Positions 23,778 through 33,063 of a DNA stretch of 64,000 nucleotides are shown in pieces (within the stretch, counting starts at the first letter, position 1; every line of letters begins with the position of its first letter). Below the pieces are notes generated by a model that saw only the letters and a program-made list of their open reading frames with translations, did not search any database and had not been told where the DNA came from. Source of the DNA: Lujinxingia vulgaris. GTDB taxonomy: Bacteria > Myxococcota_A > Bradymonadia > Bradymonadales > Bradymonadaceae. Both the position numbers and the translations under genes were made by a program. The stretch is from contig NZ_VOSM01000006.1 of assembly GCF_007997015.1 (NCBI RefSeq), positions 124,001 through 188,000 of the forward strand, in the 5' to 3' direction.

Positions 23778-25796
23778 TTACTCGTAAGTCACACGCAGGG
23801 TGAGGTCACTGAAACCCTCGTAGGCATTAATGAGGATGTGCCATTCGCCGCTTTGCGGGTTTTCGAGGGTAACCGACTCGTTGCTGCCGTAGAGGAAGGG
23901 GCGGTGGTCGAAGGTGGAGGTCGTGGGGGCGTCGCCGAGGCGCAGGTAGAGGTCGGCGTCGCCGTTTTCGCCGATGGTCTCAAAGGTGGCCGATTGCAGA
24001 CCCTGGGGCAGCTCGATGGTGTATCGGAGCTGTTGGCCGGAGCCGGCGGAGAGGTCGGTGAGCTCGGCGACGGTAGGCTCGGGCTGCGGGTTGGGGTTCT
24101 GGACGGCGCCCGCGGTGAGTTCGGCGCTTAAGGTGAGGCCCTGGTAGGGCTGGTAGGCGTCGAGCATCACGTGCCAGCGGCCCGGCTGCGGGTTGTCGAT
24201 GGTGCAGACTTCGTTGTTGCCGGACTCGTAGGGCCGGCAGTCGTAGTCGGATTGGGTCGGAAGGCTGCCAAAACGCAGGTAGAGGTCGGCGTCGCCGGAG
24301 CCGGAGGCTGTTTCTACGCGGAGGCGCTCGGTGTTTTCGGGCACGTCGATGTAGAAGTTGCGCTGGGAGCCGGCCGCGCCGCTTAAGTTCGTGCGGGGTT
24401 GCCCGTCGATGAGCGCGTCGGAGGGTTGGGGTTGGGAGGGGGCGTTAACGGTGACGGTGGCCGAGGCGCTGTCGGTGTCGCCGTCGGCGTCGGTGACGAT
24501 GAGGGTGACGGTGTACTCGCCGGCGGTGGCGTAGGTGTGGGTGGGGGAGGGCTGGTCGGAGGACTGCCCGTCGCCGAAGTTCCACAGCCAGGAGGTGATG
24601 TTGGAGTCGCCGGCCGAGCTTTGATCGGAGAAGGTGACGGTGAGTTCGTTGACGCTGCCGGTGAAGTCGGCCTCGGGGGGCAGCGCCGAGGTGTTGCCGG
24701 AGGTGGCGAAGAGCTCATCGCGGAAGTTGATCAGCGAGCAGCGCATGCGGTTGACCTGTTCTTCGGAGAAGCCGGTCATGCAGCCGTCGGGGGTGTAGTT
24801 CATGAAGTTGCGGATGGGGTGGTTGCCGCCTCCGCAGCTGCTGGCGCGCGCCTGGCATTCGTAGTCGGGGCCGGGGTGGGCGACGGTGTCGGCGATGAGG
24901 TCGCCGGTGGAGTAAGGGCTGGAGGCGCTGCCGCAGCCGCCCTCAAAGGTGTGGAAGAGCCCCAGGTAATGGCCGACTTCGTGGGTGGCGGTGCGGCCCT
25001 GGTTAAACATGCCGGCCTGGGGGGCGTTTCGACCCACGACGTTCCAGGCGAGTACGACGCCGTCGATGGCGTCGCCGGCGTCGGTCTGGGGGAAGGTGGC
25101 GTAGCCGAGCGCGCCGCTGGCGTCGTTGGTGTAGATGTTGAGGAAGCGCTCGGGGTCCCAGGCGAGCGCGGCTTTCATGGGGGTGACGCCGTAGCCCGGG
25201 TCGTTAAACCAGGTGTTGTTGGTGTGGTAGTTGATGCCGTCGGTGGCGCTTCCGTCGGGGGCCTGGCTGGCGAGCACGAACTGGATGCGGGCGTCGACGC
25301 CGTTTCGGCCCGGGGTGGCGGGCAGGGCGCGGAAGTCTTCGTTGAGGACGTCGATCTGGCTGCGGATGAGGGACTCGGAGATGTAGCCGGTGCCGTCGGT
25401 GCGCTGGATGACGTGGAAGACCACCGGGATCTCGAGGATCTCGTCGGGTTCGTAGAGGGGGTTGATGGAGGTGTAGTTGTAGCCGCAGGAGGCAGCCGAG
25501 CGGTTGCTCAGGGGAAGTTGTGCGGCGCTGATGTCGTGGGCGGTAGCGCAGCGGCGTCCGCTGTTGCGGAACTCGTCGGACTGGTGGAAGTCGGCCACGG
25601 AGCGGTAGCGGGTGTCGCCCAGGATGACGTGCCCCTCTTTGGTGAGCTCGGGGGATGCCAGCGCGACGTCTGTGGAGTCGTCTTCGGGGACGGGCTCGAC
25701 GTATGGCGAGAAGTAGGGGTCGGTGCCGCAGGCCACGAGGCTGAGCGTGGCGAGGGTCAGAGCAATGGCGAGGGGTGTCCGCGGAGCCAACATCAT
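23778..25796 (-). CDS. Pappalysin-type (M43) zinc metalloprotease lipoprotein with PKD and PPC domains
   Basis: About 672 residues from the ATG at 25796, which has GAGGA upstream (a start four codons earlier lacks one). Signal with lipobox LSLVAC. The catalytic domain (about 100-360) has THEVGHYLGLFHTFEGGCG, the extended zinc site HExxHxxGxxH, and NFMNYTPDGC as the Met-turn, matching M43 pappalysins/cytophagalysins. It is followed by one PKD domain (about 375-455, ITSWLWNFGDGQSSD) and two bacterial pre-peptidase C-terminal domains (about 470-560 and 580-670), each with DLYLRFG/DLYLRLG. A secreted, probably cell-surface, proteinase; the PPC repeats may be removed or aid substrate binding. Confidence 0.9.
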   Translation of the reverse strand: MMLAPRTPLAIALTLATLSLVACGTDPYFSPYVEPVPEDDSTDVALASPELTKEGHVILGDTRYRSVADFHQSDEFRNSGRRCATAHDISAAQLPLSNRSAASCGYNYTSINPLYEPDEILEIPVVFHVIQRTDGTGYISESLIRSQIDVLNEDFRALPATPGRNGVDARIQFVLASQAPDGSATDGINYHTNNTWFNDPGYGVTPMKAALAWDPERFLNIYTNDASGALGYATFPQTDAGDAIDGVVLAWNVVGRNAPQAGMFNQGRTATHEVGHYLGLFHTFEGGCGSASSPYSTGDLIADTVAHPGPDYECQARASSCGGGNHPIRNFMNYTPDGCMTGFSEEQVNRMRCSLINFRDELFATSGNTSALPPEADFTGSVNELTVTFSDQSSAGDSNITSWLWNFGDGQSSDQPSPTHTYATAGEYTVTLIVTDADGDTDSASATVTVNAPSQPQPSDALIDGQPRTNLSGAAGSQRNFYIDVPENTERLRVETASGSGDADLYLRFGSLPTQSDYDCRPYESGNNEVCTIDNPQPGRWHVMLDAYQPYQGLTLSAELTAGAVQNPNPQPEPTVAELTDLSAGSGQQLRYTIELPQGLQSATFETIGENGDADLYLRLGDAPTTSTFDHRPFLYGSNESVTLENPQSGEWHILINAYEGFSDLTLRVTYE

Positions 25797-25995
25797 GCGT
25801 GTCCTCATTGGGGGAGCAGGGGATCAGCAGCATTTGGAGACCGCGTTCAGCAGTGGCGCGGTCGGAAGAGCAGTTTTGCGGGCCGACAGAAGGGTAGGAG
25901 CCGGGAGGGAGGTCGTCAAATATGGGGAGATAAAGTTGTGTAGCGCGATAAGGATCGGGTGTGGCGAGGGGGCGGCTGTGGGGTGGGTGAGTGTG

Positions 25996-26360
25996 TGACC
26001 GTGGGTCGTGGAAAGTCGGCTATTTATGCGGCGAAAAGGTAACCGCGGGTTGTGCGTGGAGATGACCGTGGGTCGTGCGAAGTCAGCTATTTGTGGGGCG
26101 AAACGGTGACCGTGGGTTGTGAGAGGGTGTGACCTTGGGTCGTGGAAAGTCGGCTATTTATGCGGCGAAAAGGTAACCGTGGGTTGTGCGTGGAGATGAC
26201 CGTGGGTCGTGCGTGGAGATGACCGTGGGTTGTGAGAGGGTGTGACCGTGGGTCGTGTAAAGTCGGCTATTTGTGGGGCGAAACGGTGACCGTGGGTCGT
26301 GGGTGGAGATGACCGTGGGTCGCGTTCTGGTCAGGATTTACGCGGTGTTCGAGTGAGCGT
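25996..26360. repeat. GACC-NNN-GGTC dyad array with 67-bp higher-order unit
   Basis: About a dozen dyads. The sequence GACC-GTG-GGTCGTG(G/C)-AAGTC recurs at 25997, 26064 and 26131, exactly 67 bp apart, with a spacer AGTCGGCTATTTATGCGGCG related to but distinct from the usual block. Lies upstream of the metalloprotease and downstream of the hemolysin III gene. Confidence 0.9.
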
Positions 26361-26363
26361 GGG

Positions 26364-27017
26364 TCAGGTTGCGACGATGGTGACCATGGCAAAATGCATG
26401 GCGGCGGCGATGACGACCAGGGTGTGGAAGACCTCGTGGTAACCGAAGGTGGCCGGTGCGGGGTTGGGGCGTTTGAGGGCGTAGGCCAGGGCGCCCAGGG
26501 TGAAGACGACGCCGCCGCCGAGCATCAGGACGACGGTGAGGAGGCCGTAGTCGGCGTAGATGCGGGGGACGGCCGGGACGCTGGTCCAGCCGAGCAGGAC
26601 GCAGATCAGGGCGGTGATGAACTTGGGGGCGCGTGGCCAGAGGAACTCTTTGAGGGTCCCCAGGGCGGCGCCGGACCAGACGAGGGTGAGCAGGGCTTTG
26701 CCGCCGGAGGCGCTCATGGCCAGCAGGCAGATGGGGGTGAAGGTGCCGGCGATGAGGATGAAGATGGCGGCGTGGTCGAGCTTGCGCATGCGGGCGCGGG
26801 CTGTCGGCGGCCAGTTGATGATGTGGTAGGTGGCGCTGGTGGCCAAAAGGTTGACCAGGCTTGCGGCGTAGATGGCGGTGGCCAGGCGCGCCTGGGGGCT
26901 GGAAGCGAAGAGGACGAGCATGATCCCGGCGCCCAGTGCGGCGAAGGCCGAGGCGTAGTGGATCTGTCCGCGGAGGCTGGGTTTTTCGGGAGCATCGAGG
27001 GAGGGGGCTGGACTCAT
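26364..27017 (-). CDS. Hemolysin III / PAQR-family membrane protein
   Basis: A 217-residue, seven-helix membrane protein. Family motifs are present: SATYHIINW in the first third, KLDHAAIFILIAGTFTP in the middle and FGYHEVFHTLVVIAAAMHFA near the end; the Ser/Asp and three His residues are the metal-binding set of PAQR/HlyIII proteins, which are likely zinc-dependent lipid hydrolases (ceramidase-like). Despite the name, haemolysis is not its established role. No strong ribosome site upstream. Stands alone between repeats and a 200-bp divergent gap. Confidence 0.9.
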   Translation of the reverse strand: MSPAPSLDAPEKPSLRGQIHYASAFAALGAGIMLVLFASSPQARLATAIYAASLVNLLATSATYHIINWPPTARARMRKLDHAAIFILIAGTFTPICLLAMSASGGKALLTLVWSGAALGTLKEFLWPRAPKFITALICVLLGWTSVPAVPRIYADYGLLTVVLMLGGGVVFTLGALAYALKRPNPAPATFGYHEVFHTLVVIAAAMHFAMVTIVAT

Positions 27018-27219
27018 GGCGTGTCCGGTGGTGAGATGAGAGCAAAGGATGTGGCGTTCACGACCTCTTGAACTCTGGCGGGAAGTTGCCGGGTTCGCAA
27101 GAGGGACTCTGGCTGACAGGTGTTTGGATTGGGTCGGGTCAAGGGTGAGGCTAAGTGGTTGATATCAGGGCGCGAATCGGTGGTCGGGACGCGTTATAAA
27201 GAGATCTGGGAGCGACGTG

Positions 27220-29229
27220 ATGGGACGATTTTCAAGAATTTACAGCGTGGTGGGGCTTGGTTTTCTGCTGGCGGCGACGGGATGCAGCGGTGATGCTCCG
27301 GTGGAGCCGGCCGACGTGGAGGAGGGGGAGGATGTCGGCGATGCTGGCGACGTGGGGGACGCCGGGGATGTTTTTGAGGAGCCGGAAGATCCCTCGGCGA
27401 TGCCCAACGCGATGGGGCAGGGGGGGCATGCGTTGTTGCCCTGGCCGGCGGCGCAGTATCAGGAGGAGGGGGAAGATGGCGTCAGCGTGCGGGTGGCGGA
27501 GGCGTTGATTCCGGCGGGTTTTGACGGGGAGTTGATCGGGGGGAGCGGGGCGAGTCGGGTGGCCCCGATGGTGACCTGGTTGGAGGGGGGGATCGATCCG
27601 CGGGGGTTGCCGGATGCCGTAGATTGGGGGGCGACGCTTGGCGAGGCGAGTCTCGTGCAGGTGGTGGTGCTGGAGGAGGGGCAGGAGGCGCGGCGCTGGC
27701 CGGTGCTGGTCGAGATGGATGCGACGGCGCGGGAGCCTGATGAGGCCACGCTTTTGATACGTCCGCATCGTCCTTTCCCGGCCGGGGCCCAGGTGGTGGT
27801 GGGGCTTCGGCGAGGGCTGCGAACCTATGCGTGTGTGGAGGATGAGCAGTCGGAGGCGTGCGTGGAGCACGGGAGCTCGGAGGCGCTGGCGCGGGTGCTG
27901 GCCGGGGAGCCGGCCGATGCGGCTGAGGAGGCCTGGGTGACGCGCGGCGCCGAGGCGATGCGGGCGGCGCTGGCAGTGATGGGTGAGGAGGCCGGGGGGC
28001 TTGTGCAGGCGTGGAGTTTCCGGGTGCGCGAGCGCGAGGAGGTGGTCTCGGCGCTCTTTGAGATGCAGCGCGTGGCGAATGAGGCCGACGCGTCAAACTA
28101 CCGTCTTGAGGAGGTTGTGTATGAAGACGCTAGGGCGCTGATTTACGGGGAGGTGGAGGTGCCCTGGTTCCTCGATGAGGATAACCGGGTGGTGCTCAAT
28201 GAGGCGGGGCTGCCGCAGGTTGTGGAGGAGCGTTTTGTGGAGTTTCTGGTGACGGTGCCGCGCAGCGTCGATCGGACGCGTCCGGTGGTGCTCTTTGGTC
28301 ACGGCTTCTTCAGCGCGATTGAGGAGTCGACCTGGGGCAACCTCTTCGGGGGGCTGGAGCAGTGGGAGATGGCGGCGGTGACGACGCGATTTTACGGGTT
28401 TGCGGAGGCGGATCTTGCAGATACGGCGACGGTGCTCGCGGCGGAGTCGTTGCAGGGGTTGGCCGGGGTGATCGATCAGCAGCGTCAGTCGCAGGCGAAC
28501 TTCACGGTGGTGCATAATATGCTGCGCGACTATCTGGCGGCGGAGTTGGAGTTGGATTTCGGGGAGGGGGTGTATCGGCCGCTGGATGGCGATGCGATTT
28601 CGTATATGGGGATCAGCAACGGTGGGACGCAGGGTTTTGTGATGATGAGCACGTCGCCGGTGCTCAAGCGGGGCGCGTTGATCGTGCCGGGCGGGGGGTG
28701 GTCGCATATGTTGCAACGGGCGGCGCAGTGGCCCACGCTGGGGGGATTGTTTACGCGGCGTTATCGCAACCAGGTCGAGCTTCAACTGGGGGTCTCGATG
28801 TTGCAGCAGATCTTCGATCCGGTGGATTCGCTTAACTACGCGGAGTTTTTGCTCGAGGAGCGCGCCGAGGGGATGGTGGCGGAGCCGGAGTTGCTGGTGG
28901 TGGAGGCGCTGCATGACTCGCAGGTGGCCAATATGGTGTCGCGGTGGGTGGCCGGTGCGGCCGGGGTGCAGCAGGTGATGCCGGGGGTGGAGGAGGTCTG
29001 GGAGGTGCCTCGCGTTGACGCGACGACGCTGGTCGAGGGGGATGTGCGGGTTGGCTACGAGATCTACGATCTGGGTGTGGAGGCGCATCCTGTGGGCAAT
29101 GTGGCTGCCGAGGAGAACGGCGTGCATAACGATGTGCGGCTGCTGGAGTCGTATCGGGCGCAGGTCGGGGAGTTTTTGGAGAGCGGCAGGGTGGAGCGTT
29201 TTTGTGAGGGGGTGTGCGATCCGGAGTGA
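27220..29229 (+). CDS. Large alpha/beta-hydrolase-like lipoprotein (paralogue)
   Basis: 669 residues from the ATG at 27220 (GTG one codon earlier also in frame; GGGAG is upstream). Signal and lipobox LLAATGC, then an acidic Glu/Asp/Gly linker. The body follows the same order as the gene at 4093-6126: a DxPDAVDWG-like segment, an IRPHRPFPAG strand, an oxyanion strand VVLFGHGFFSAIE, nucleophile elbow SYMGISNGGTQGFVMM, and a late VEAHPVGNV segment holding a possible catalytic His. Predicted surface-anchored serine hydrolase of unknown substrate. The promoter region (27018-27219) is one of the few gaps without dyads. Confidence 0.75.
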   Translation: MGRFSRIYSVVGLGFLLAATGCSGDAPVEPADVEEGEDVGDAGDVGDAGDVFEEPEDPSAMPNAMGQGGHALLPWPAAQYQEEGEDGVSVRVAEALIPAGFDGELIGGSGASRVAPMVTWLEGGIDPRGLPDAVDWGATLGEASLVQVVVLEEGQEARRWPVLVEMDATAREPDEATLLIRPHRPFPAGAQVVVGLRRGLRTYACVEDEQSEACVEHGSSEALARVLAGEPADAAEEAWVTRGAEAMRAALAVMGEEAGGLVQAWSFRVREREEVVSALFEMQRVANEADASNYRLEEVVYEDARALIYGEVEVPWFLDEDNRVVLNEAGLPQVVEERFVEFLVTVPRSVDRTRPVVLFGHGFFSAIEESTWGNLFGGLEQWEMAAVTTRFYGFAEADLADTATVLAAESLQGLAGVIDQQRQSQANFTVVHNMLRDYLAAELELDFGEGVYRPLDGDAISYMGISNGGTQGFVMMSTSPVLKRGALIVPGGGWSHMLQRAAQWPTLGGLFTRRYRNQVELQLGVSMLQQIFDPVDSLNYAEFLLEERAEGMVAEPELLVVEALHDSQVANMVSRWVAGAAGVQQVMPGVEEVWEVPRVDATTLVEGDVRVGYEIYDLGVEAHPVGNVAAEENGVHNDVRLLESYRAQVGEFLESGRVERFCEGVCDPE

Positions 29230-29349
29230 AGATGCGGACGGTGGGGGGGGAGTTCGGGAGGAACGTGAAAGTGTGTCAGGAGGGCTTCAGATGAAGATGG
29301 CGTGGAAGGGGGGCATGCCGGGGGCTGTGCTCACGGTGGTAAAGTGAGG

Positions 29350-29790
29350 TGACCGTGGGTCATCGATGGGATGACCGTGGGTTGTTGATGAGGCGCCATT
29401 TCGTGGCGAGGAGGTAACCGTGGGTCATCGATGGGATGACCGTGGGTTGTGCGTGGAGATGACCGTGGGTCATCGATGAGATGACCCAGGGATGTTTGAT
29501 GCTGCGAATATTCGGGTTGAAGCGATGACCGTGGGTTGTGCGTGGAGATGACCGTGGGTCATCGATGAGATGACCCAGGGATGTTTGATGCTGCGAATAT
29601 TCGGGTTGAGGGGATGACCGTGGGTTGTGCGTGGAGATGACCGTGGGTCATCGATGAGATGACCCAGGGATGTTTGATGCTGCGAATATTCGGGTTGAAG
29701 CGATGACCGTGGGTTGTGCGTGGAGATGACCGTGGGTCATCGATGAGATGACCCAGGGATGTTTGATGCTGCGAATATTCGGGTTGAGGC
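29350..29790. repeat. GACC-NNN-GGTC dyad array with four 89-bp higher-order units
   Basis: GATGACCGTGGGTTGTGCG recurs at 29435, 29524, 29613 and 29702, exactly 89 bp apart. Each unit holds three dyads (GTG/TT-ended, GTG, CAG) and a spacer GCTGCGAATATTCGGGTTGA, the counterpart of TTTATGCGGGTGA. The copies differ by only a base or two. Sits between the hydrolase lipoprotein and the histidine kinase genes. Confidence 0.93.
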
Positions 29791-29803
29791 GATGCCCGTT
29801 ATC

Positions 29804-31372
29804 TCAGGCCGAGGAGTGTTCGGAGGAGGCTGCAGGTAGCCAGATGGTTACGGTGGTGCCGCGACCGATGTTGCTCTGAAGCTCGATGCCCCCGCGAAAC
29901 TTTTCGACGATGTTTTTGGCCGTGGTCAGTCCCAGTCCTGATGCCTGGCCTGCGGGGTGGGTGGTGAAGAAGGGGTCGAATAGTTGGGGCTGAATGTCAT
30001 CGGGGATGCCTGCGCCGTTGTCTTCGACGCGCAGGAAGATGACGTCGTTTTCTTGCCAGGTAGTGATGACGATCCTCGGGGGGTGAGCGGACGGGGCGGT
30101 GGAGGTGAGGGTGCGTTCCGGCTCGAAGCTCTGAGCGGCGTTTGTGAGGAGGTGGATGAGAACGTCGCTCAAGGCCTCTTCGGTGCAGCAGACGGAGGGG
30201 AGTGGGGCCGCAAGCTGGCAGTCGAAGTCGATCGCCGGCGGTGCTGCGTGGCGGACCATATTCAGCGCGCGGGTGATCGCCGGATTGACGTCGATGTTGG
30301 ATGTGGGGAGCTCGTCGAGATCGGTGTAAGATTTGAGGCTGAGGACGATCTCCCCGATGCGTTTGAGGCCAATGAGGGTGTCGTTGAGCGCGTCGATCAG
30401 CGCGTCGTGCTCTTCAGAGGAGGGCGGTTGGGTGGCGAAGTTCTGGAGGGTACGCAGGACGAAGTCCACGTTGGCGGTGGCGTAGCCGAGGGGATTGTTA
30501 ATTTCGTGTGCGGCACCGGCGGCCAGTGAGGCCAGGGCGAGCTTGCGGTTTGCGCGGATGGCGTGTGCGAGAAATTTTCGCTTGTAGGTCAGATCGCTGG
30601 CGATGCCGACGAACGCATTCTTGCCTTCGAAGATGACGGGTTGGGCGCGAACCTCGGCCTCCATGATCGAGCCGTCTTTGCGAATGAGTTGTCCGGCGGT
30701 GGGGGGCAGCGATGCGCCCGAGTGGTTCATGTGGGATAGGCGCGCTGAAGCGTTGGCGCGGTGCGTGGGGTGAATCAAATCGCTGAGGCGGGTGCCGATG
30801 AGCTCGTCAGGGGAGTCGTAGCCGAGGTCGTCGGCGAGGCGTTGATTGACCAGGAGAAGGTGATCGTTGCTGTGGACGGCGACGCCGTCGGGTAGAGCTT
30901 CGATGAGGTCGCGCAGTGATTTCTGGGAGAGCTCCAGGGCGCGCTGGGTGTCGACCAGGGTGGAGACGTCTCGGATGGTGGCCAGGGCGTGGAGGTCTCC
31001 GTCGATGACCAAGGGAAAGAGGGAGACGTAGGCGGGGAACTCGGATCCGTCGCGTTTGATGCCGCGGACCGGGGCGAGTTCGCTGGTGAGGAAGGGGCGG
31101 GGGAGCTCAAAGAAGTCGTGGTAGGCGTGCGTGAAGTGCTCGTGGAGTTCGGGGGGGAGCAGGTCGGTGAAGGGGCGCTTGTGCAGGGGGCGGCCGTCGA
31201 GATCGAAGAGAGTGCGGGCGGAGGCGGAGGCGTAGCGGATGAAGGCGTCGCGATTGATGACGAGGGCGGGGTCGCGGGATGCGTCGGCGATGGATTGCCA
31301 GTGGAGGAGGTTGGACAAGGCGGGGTACTCGGGAGGGGGAGGAGGGGAGGTCGTACCTGGTAATTGTAACAA
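29804..31372 (-). CDS. PAS-domain sensor histidine kinase (orphan)
   Basis: A soluble histidine kinase of about 520 residues with two PAS domains (about 25-140 and 150-265), a dimerisation/phosphoacceptor helix with AAGAAHEINNPLG (His about 297), and an ATPase domain with LLTNAAQSFEP (N box), VEDNGAGIP (G1), LFDPFFTTHPAGQASGLGL (F/G2) and GGIELQSNIGRGT. All catalytic boxes are present. There is no membrane segment, so it reads a cytoplasmic signal. No response regulator is adjacent. The 5' end is uncertain: the frame opens with TTG at 31372 and lacks a ribosome site, so the true start may lie a few codons downstream. Confidence 0.87.
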   Translation of the reverse strand: MLQLPGTTSPPPPPEYPALSNLLHWQSIADASRDPALVINRDAFIRYASASARTLFDLDGRPLHKRPFTDLLPPELHEHFTHAYHDFFELPRPFLTSELAPVRGIKRDGSEFPAYVSLFPLVIDGDLHALATIRDVSTLVDTQRALELSQKSLRDLIEALPDGVAVHSNDHLLLVNQRLADDLGYDSPDELIGTRLSDLIHPTHRANASARLSHMNHSGASLPPTAGQLIRKDGSIMEAEVRAQPVIFEGKNAFVGIASDLTYKRKFLAHAIRANRKLALASLAAGAAHEINNPLGYATANVDFVLRTLQNFATQPPSSEEHDALIDALNDTLIGLKRIGEIVLSLKSYTDLDELPTSNIDVNPAITRALNMVRHAAPPAIDFDCQLAAPLPSVCCTEEALSDVLIHLLTNAAQSFEPERTLTSTAPSAHPPRIVITTWQENDVIFLRVEDNGAGIPDDIQPQLFDPFFTTHPAGQASGLGLTTAKNIVEKFRGGIELQSNIGRGTTVTIWLPAASSEHSSA

Positions 31373-31418
31373 GATGTGAAGGGCTGGGCAAATCCTGGGG
31401 ATCGTTGGGGTTTGCAGG

Positions 31419-31556
31419 CAACCGTGGGTCGTGGCGGGCGACCCACGGTCATGTCGCGTTCAGGCCTCAACGACCGCGGGTCGTTTCACGATTAAGACAA
31501 CTGACCGTGGGTTGTCTGGCGTTGACCTTGGGTTACCTGGTGTGTGACCCAGGGTT
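31419..31556. repeat. GACC-NNN-GGTC dyads upstream of the histidine kinase
   Basis: Seven variants close together: AACCGTGGGTC, GACCCACGGTC, GACCGCGGGTC, GACCGTGGGTT, GACCTTGGGTT and GACCCAGGGTT among them. Centres differ while arms hold. The rest of 31373-31755 is lower in GC and shows no gene. Confidence 0.85.
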
Positions 31557-31755
31557 GGTACGCGACGTTGCTGAAGAAGTTGCACTGGAAGTAGAATTTT
31601 ACGGGATTGGCGTGTCGGCTCGAATCGCGAACCCAGACGGTCACGCGTCGCAGCAATGAGGCAGACAGAGCGGTGCCCCGCGACTCGCTTCTCAAGCGAC
31701 TCACGAGCTGATTTCGGCTGATTTGTACTCGATATTCTCGGCTGCCTGCCTGTCG

Positions 31756-32700
31756 TCAGGCTGCGATCGGTGGTCGGGACTCTGGTGGGGGGAAGACGCC
31801 CAACGAGACCGGAGGCGGTGGCGCGCAGAGCACTGGTGAGTGTTTGCGAAGCCAGACGGTGCCCGGGGGGAAGATGCAACGCCTGGGACGGGCACCCTCA
31901 AGCCACTTTTTACGCTGGTGGCGGTATGCTTCGAGAAAGCCACGATATTGCTCTTTTGCCTGCGCTATCAGGGCCGGATCTCCCGCTGCAAAGCGCGGAC
32001 GTGTGCGCTCTCGAAGCGCTGGAGTTGAGGGAGATTCGTGGGGAGCTGGAGGGATAAAGGGGGGAGTGTCAGGCTGATCGGCTGGTCTGGCGGCCAGCAG
32101 TTTCTGGCGCCCTTCCTCAATGAGGTTTTCAAAGTAGGCGATGACCTCGTCGAGTGGACGATCTGCATATCCCGGCGGGGGTTGGGGGATGAACTCGATG
32201 AAAGCGGGGCGATCGTCGCCATAGAAGCACTCGGGACGAGGACATCGGACCGGTTTTCCCCAGTCTCGGGGCCGGATAACGAATCCTGGCCAGTCATCAA
32301 GGGAGTCGACTTCGCCGGTCGCAACTGGGTTGAGGCAGGTGTAGACGATCTGTTGCTCGATCGCGGTGAGATTTAGAAGGAGGACTTCTCCGTAGGGGCG
32401 AGCCTCCCAGAAGCCGCCGGGGGTACCATGGGAGTGATTCATCGCGCGGGCGATGCCAGCGTTAAGGTCGCGCATGAAGTCACTTCGATTGGCGTTGCGG
32501 TCGTGGACGATGGTGTGGATGTGGTTCGACATGGCCACGACAGCGTGAACGCTCTGATTGTGCTCGGTGGCGGCGCAGGCCATTTGATACGCGACAATCT
32601 CATTGGTGGTGTCGCAGGGGGTGAGCGAGTACTCGCGCCGGTGTGTGCGACGGACGAGGGCGACAACTTCGTTGGGCAGGTGGCGGCGTGGAAGCGTCAT
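31756..32700 (-). CDS. REP-associated tyrosine transposase-like (HUH/Y1) protein
   Basis: A 314-residue protein from the ATG at 32700, chosen over a GTG 12 codons upstream because GGAG sits eight bases before it. The Y1 transposase core lies at about 10-140: the HUH motif is in VVAMSNHIHTIVHD (HxH), preceded by the usual beta strand, and IVYTCLNPVA matches the Y-x-x-x-N-P-V region that holds the catalytic tyrosine in RAYT proteins. The C-terminal ~150 residues are Pro/Arg-rich, longer than in minimal RAYTs. RAYTs nick single-stranded DNA at hairpins and are tied to REP palindromes. The gene is single, has no insertion-sequence ends, looks lower in GC than its neighbours and has dyads on both sides. 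Family call is good; activity and target are inferred. Confidence 0.8.
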   Translation of the reverse strand: MTLPRRHLPNEVVALVRRTHRREYSLTPCDTTNEIVAYQMACAATEHNQSVHAVVAMSNHIHTIVHDRNANRSDFMRDLNAGIARAMNHSHGTPGGFWEARPYGEVLLLNLTAIEQQIVYTCLNPVATGEVDSLDDWPGFVIRPRDWGKPVRCPRPECFYGDDRPAFIEFIPQPPPGYADRPLDEVIAYFENLIEEGRQKLLAARPADQPDTPPFIPPAPHESPSTPALRERTRPRFAAGDPALIAQAKEQYRGFLEAYRHQRKKWLEGARPRRCIFPPGTVWLRKHSPVLCAPPPPVSLGVFPPPESRPPIAA

Positions 32701-32868
32701 CGGCGAGCTCCGTGGTGTAGGTGAGTGTGGTACCACGAAGTTTTATTATCGAGCGTTCCGGCGGGATGTTGCGTGAGAACAAAAAGAAGATGCGAGTTAG
32801 TAGGATGAGAAGGCTCATTCGCCTCAGAATGAGGCGGTGAGGGGCGGCCTCGATTCATCGATGGAAGA

Positions 32869-33022
32869 CAACCCAGGGTTATCGCCGTTGGTTGACCCCG
32901 GGTTGCCAGAATGTTGAGGCGTAAACGGCCTGCTCACCGCAGAATAACGGGGTGATAGTTAACCCAGGGTCACGGTCGAAGGTTAACCCAGGGTCACAGT
33001 CGAAGGTTAACCCAGGGTCACC
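32869..33022. repeat. GACC-NNN-GGTC dyads, A/G-armed variants
   Basis: Five dyads with AACC or GACC arms and CAG or CCG centres; the last three (AACCCAGGGTCAC) repeat at 22-bp steps separated by (G/A)GTCGAAGGTT. Lies between the transposase and the end of the carboxylase gene. No terminator hairpin with a U-tract is visible for the PUFA operon here. Confidence 0.85.
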
Positions 33023-33063
33023 GGCGATGGGGAACCTACAGTCAGCGGTGAATTGGCCGACAT

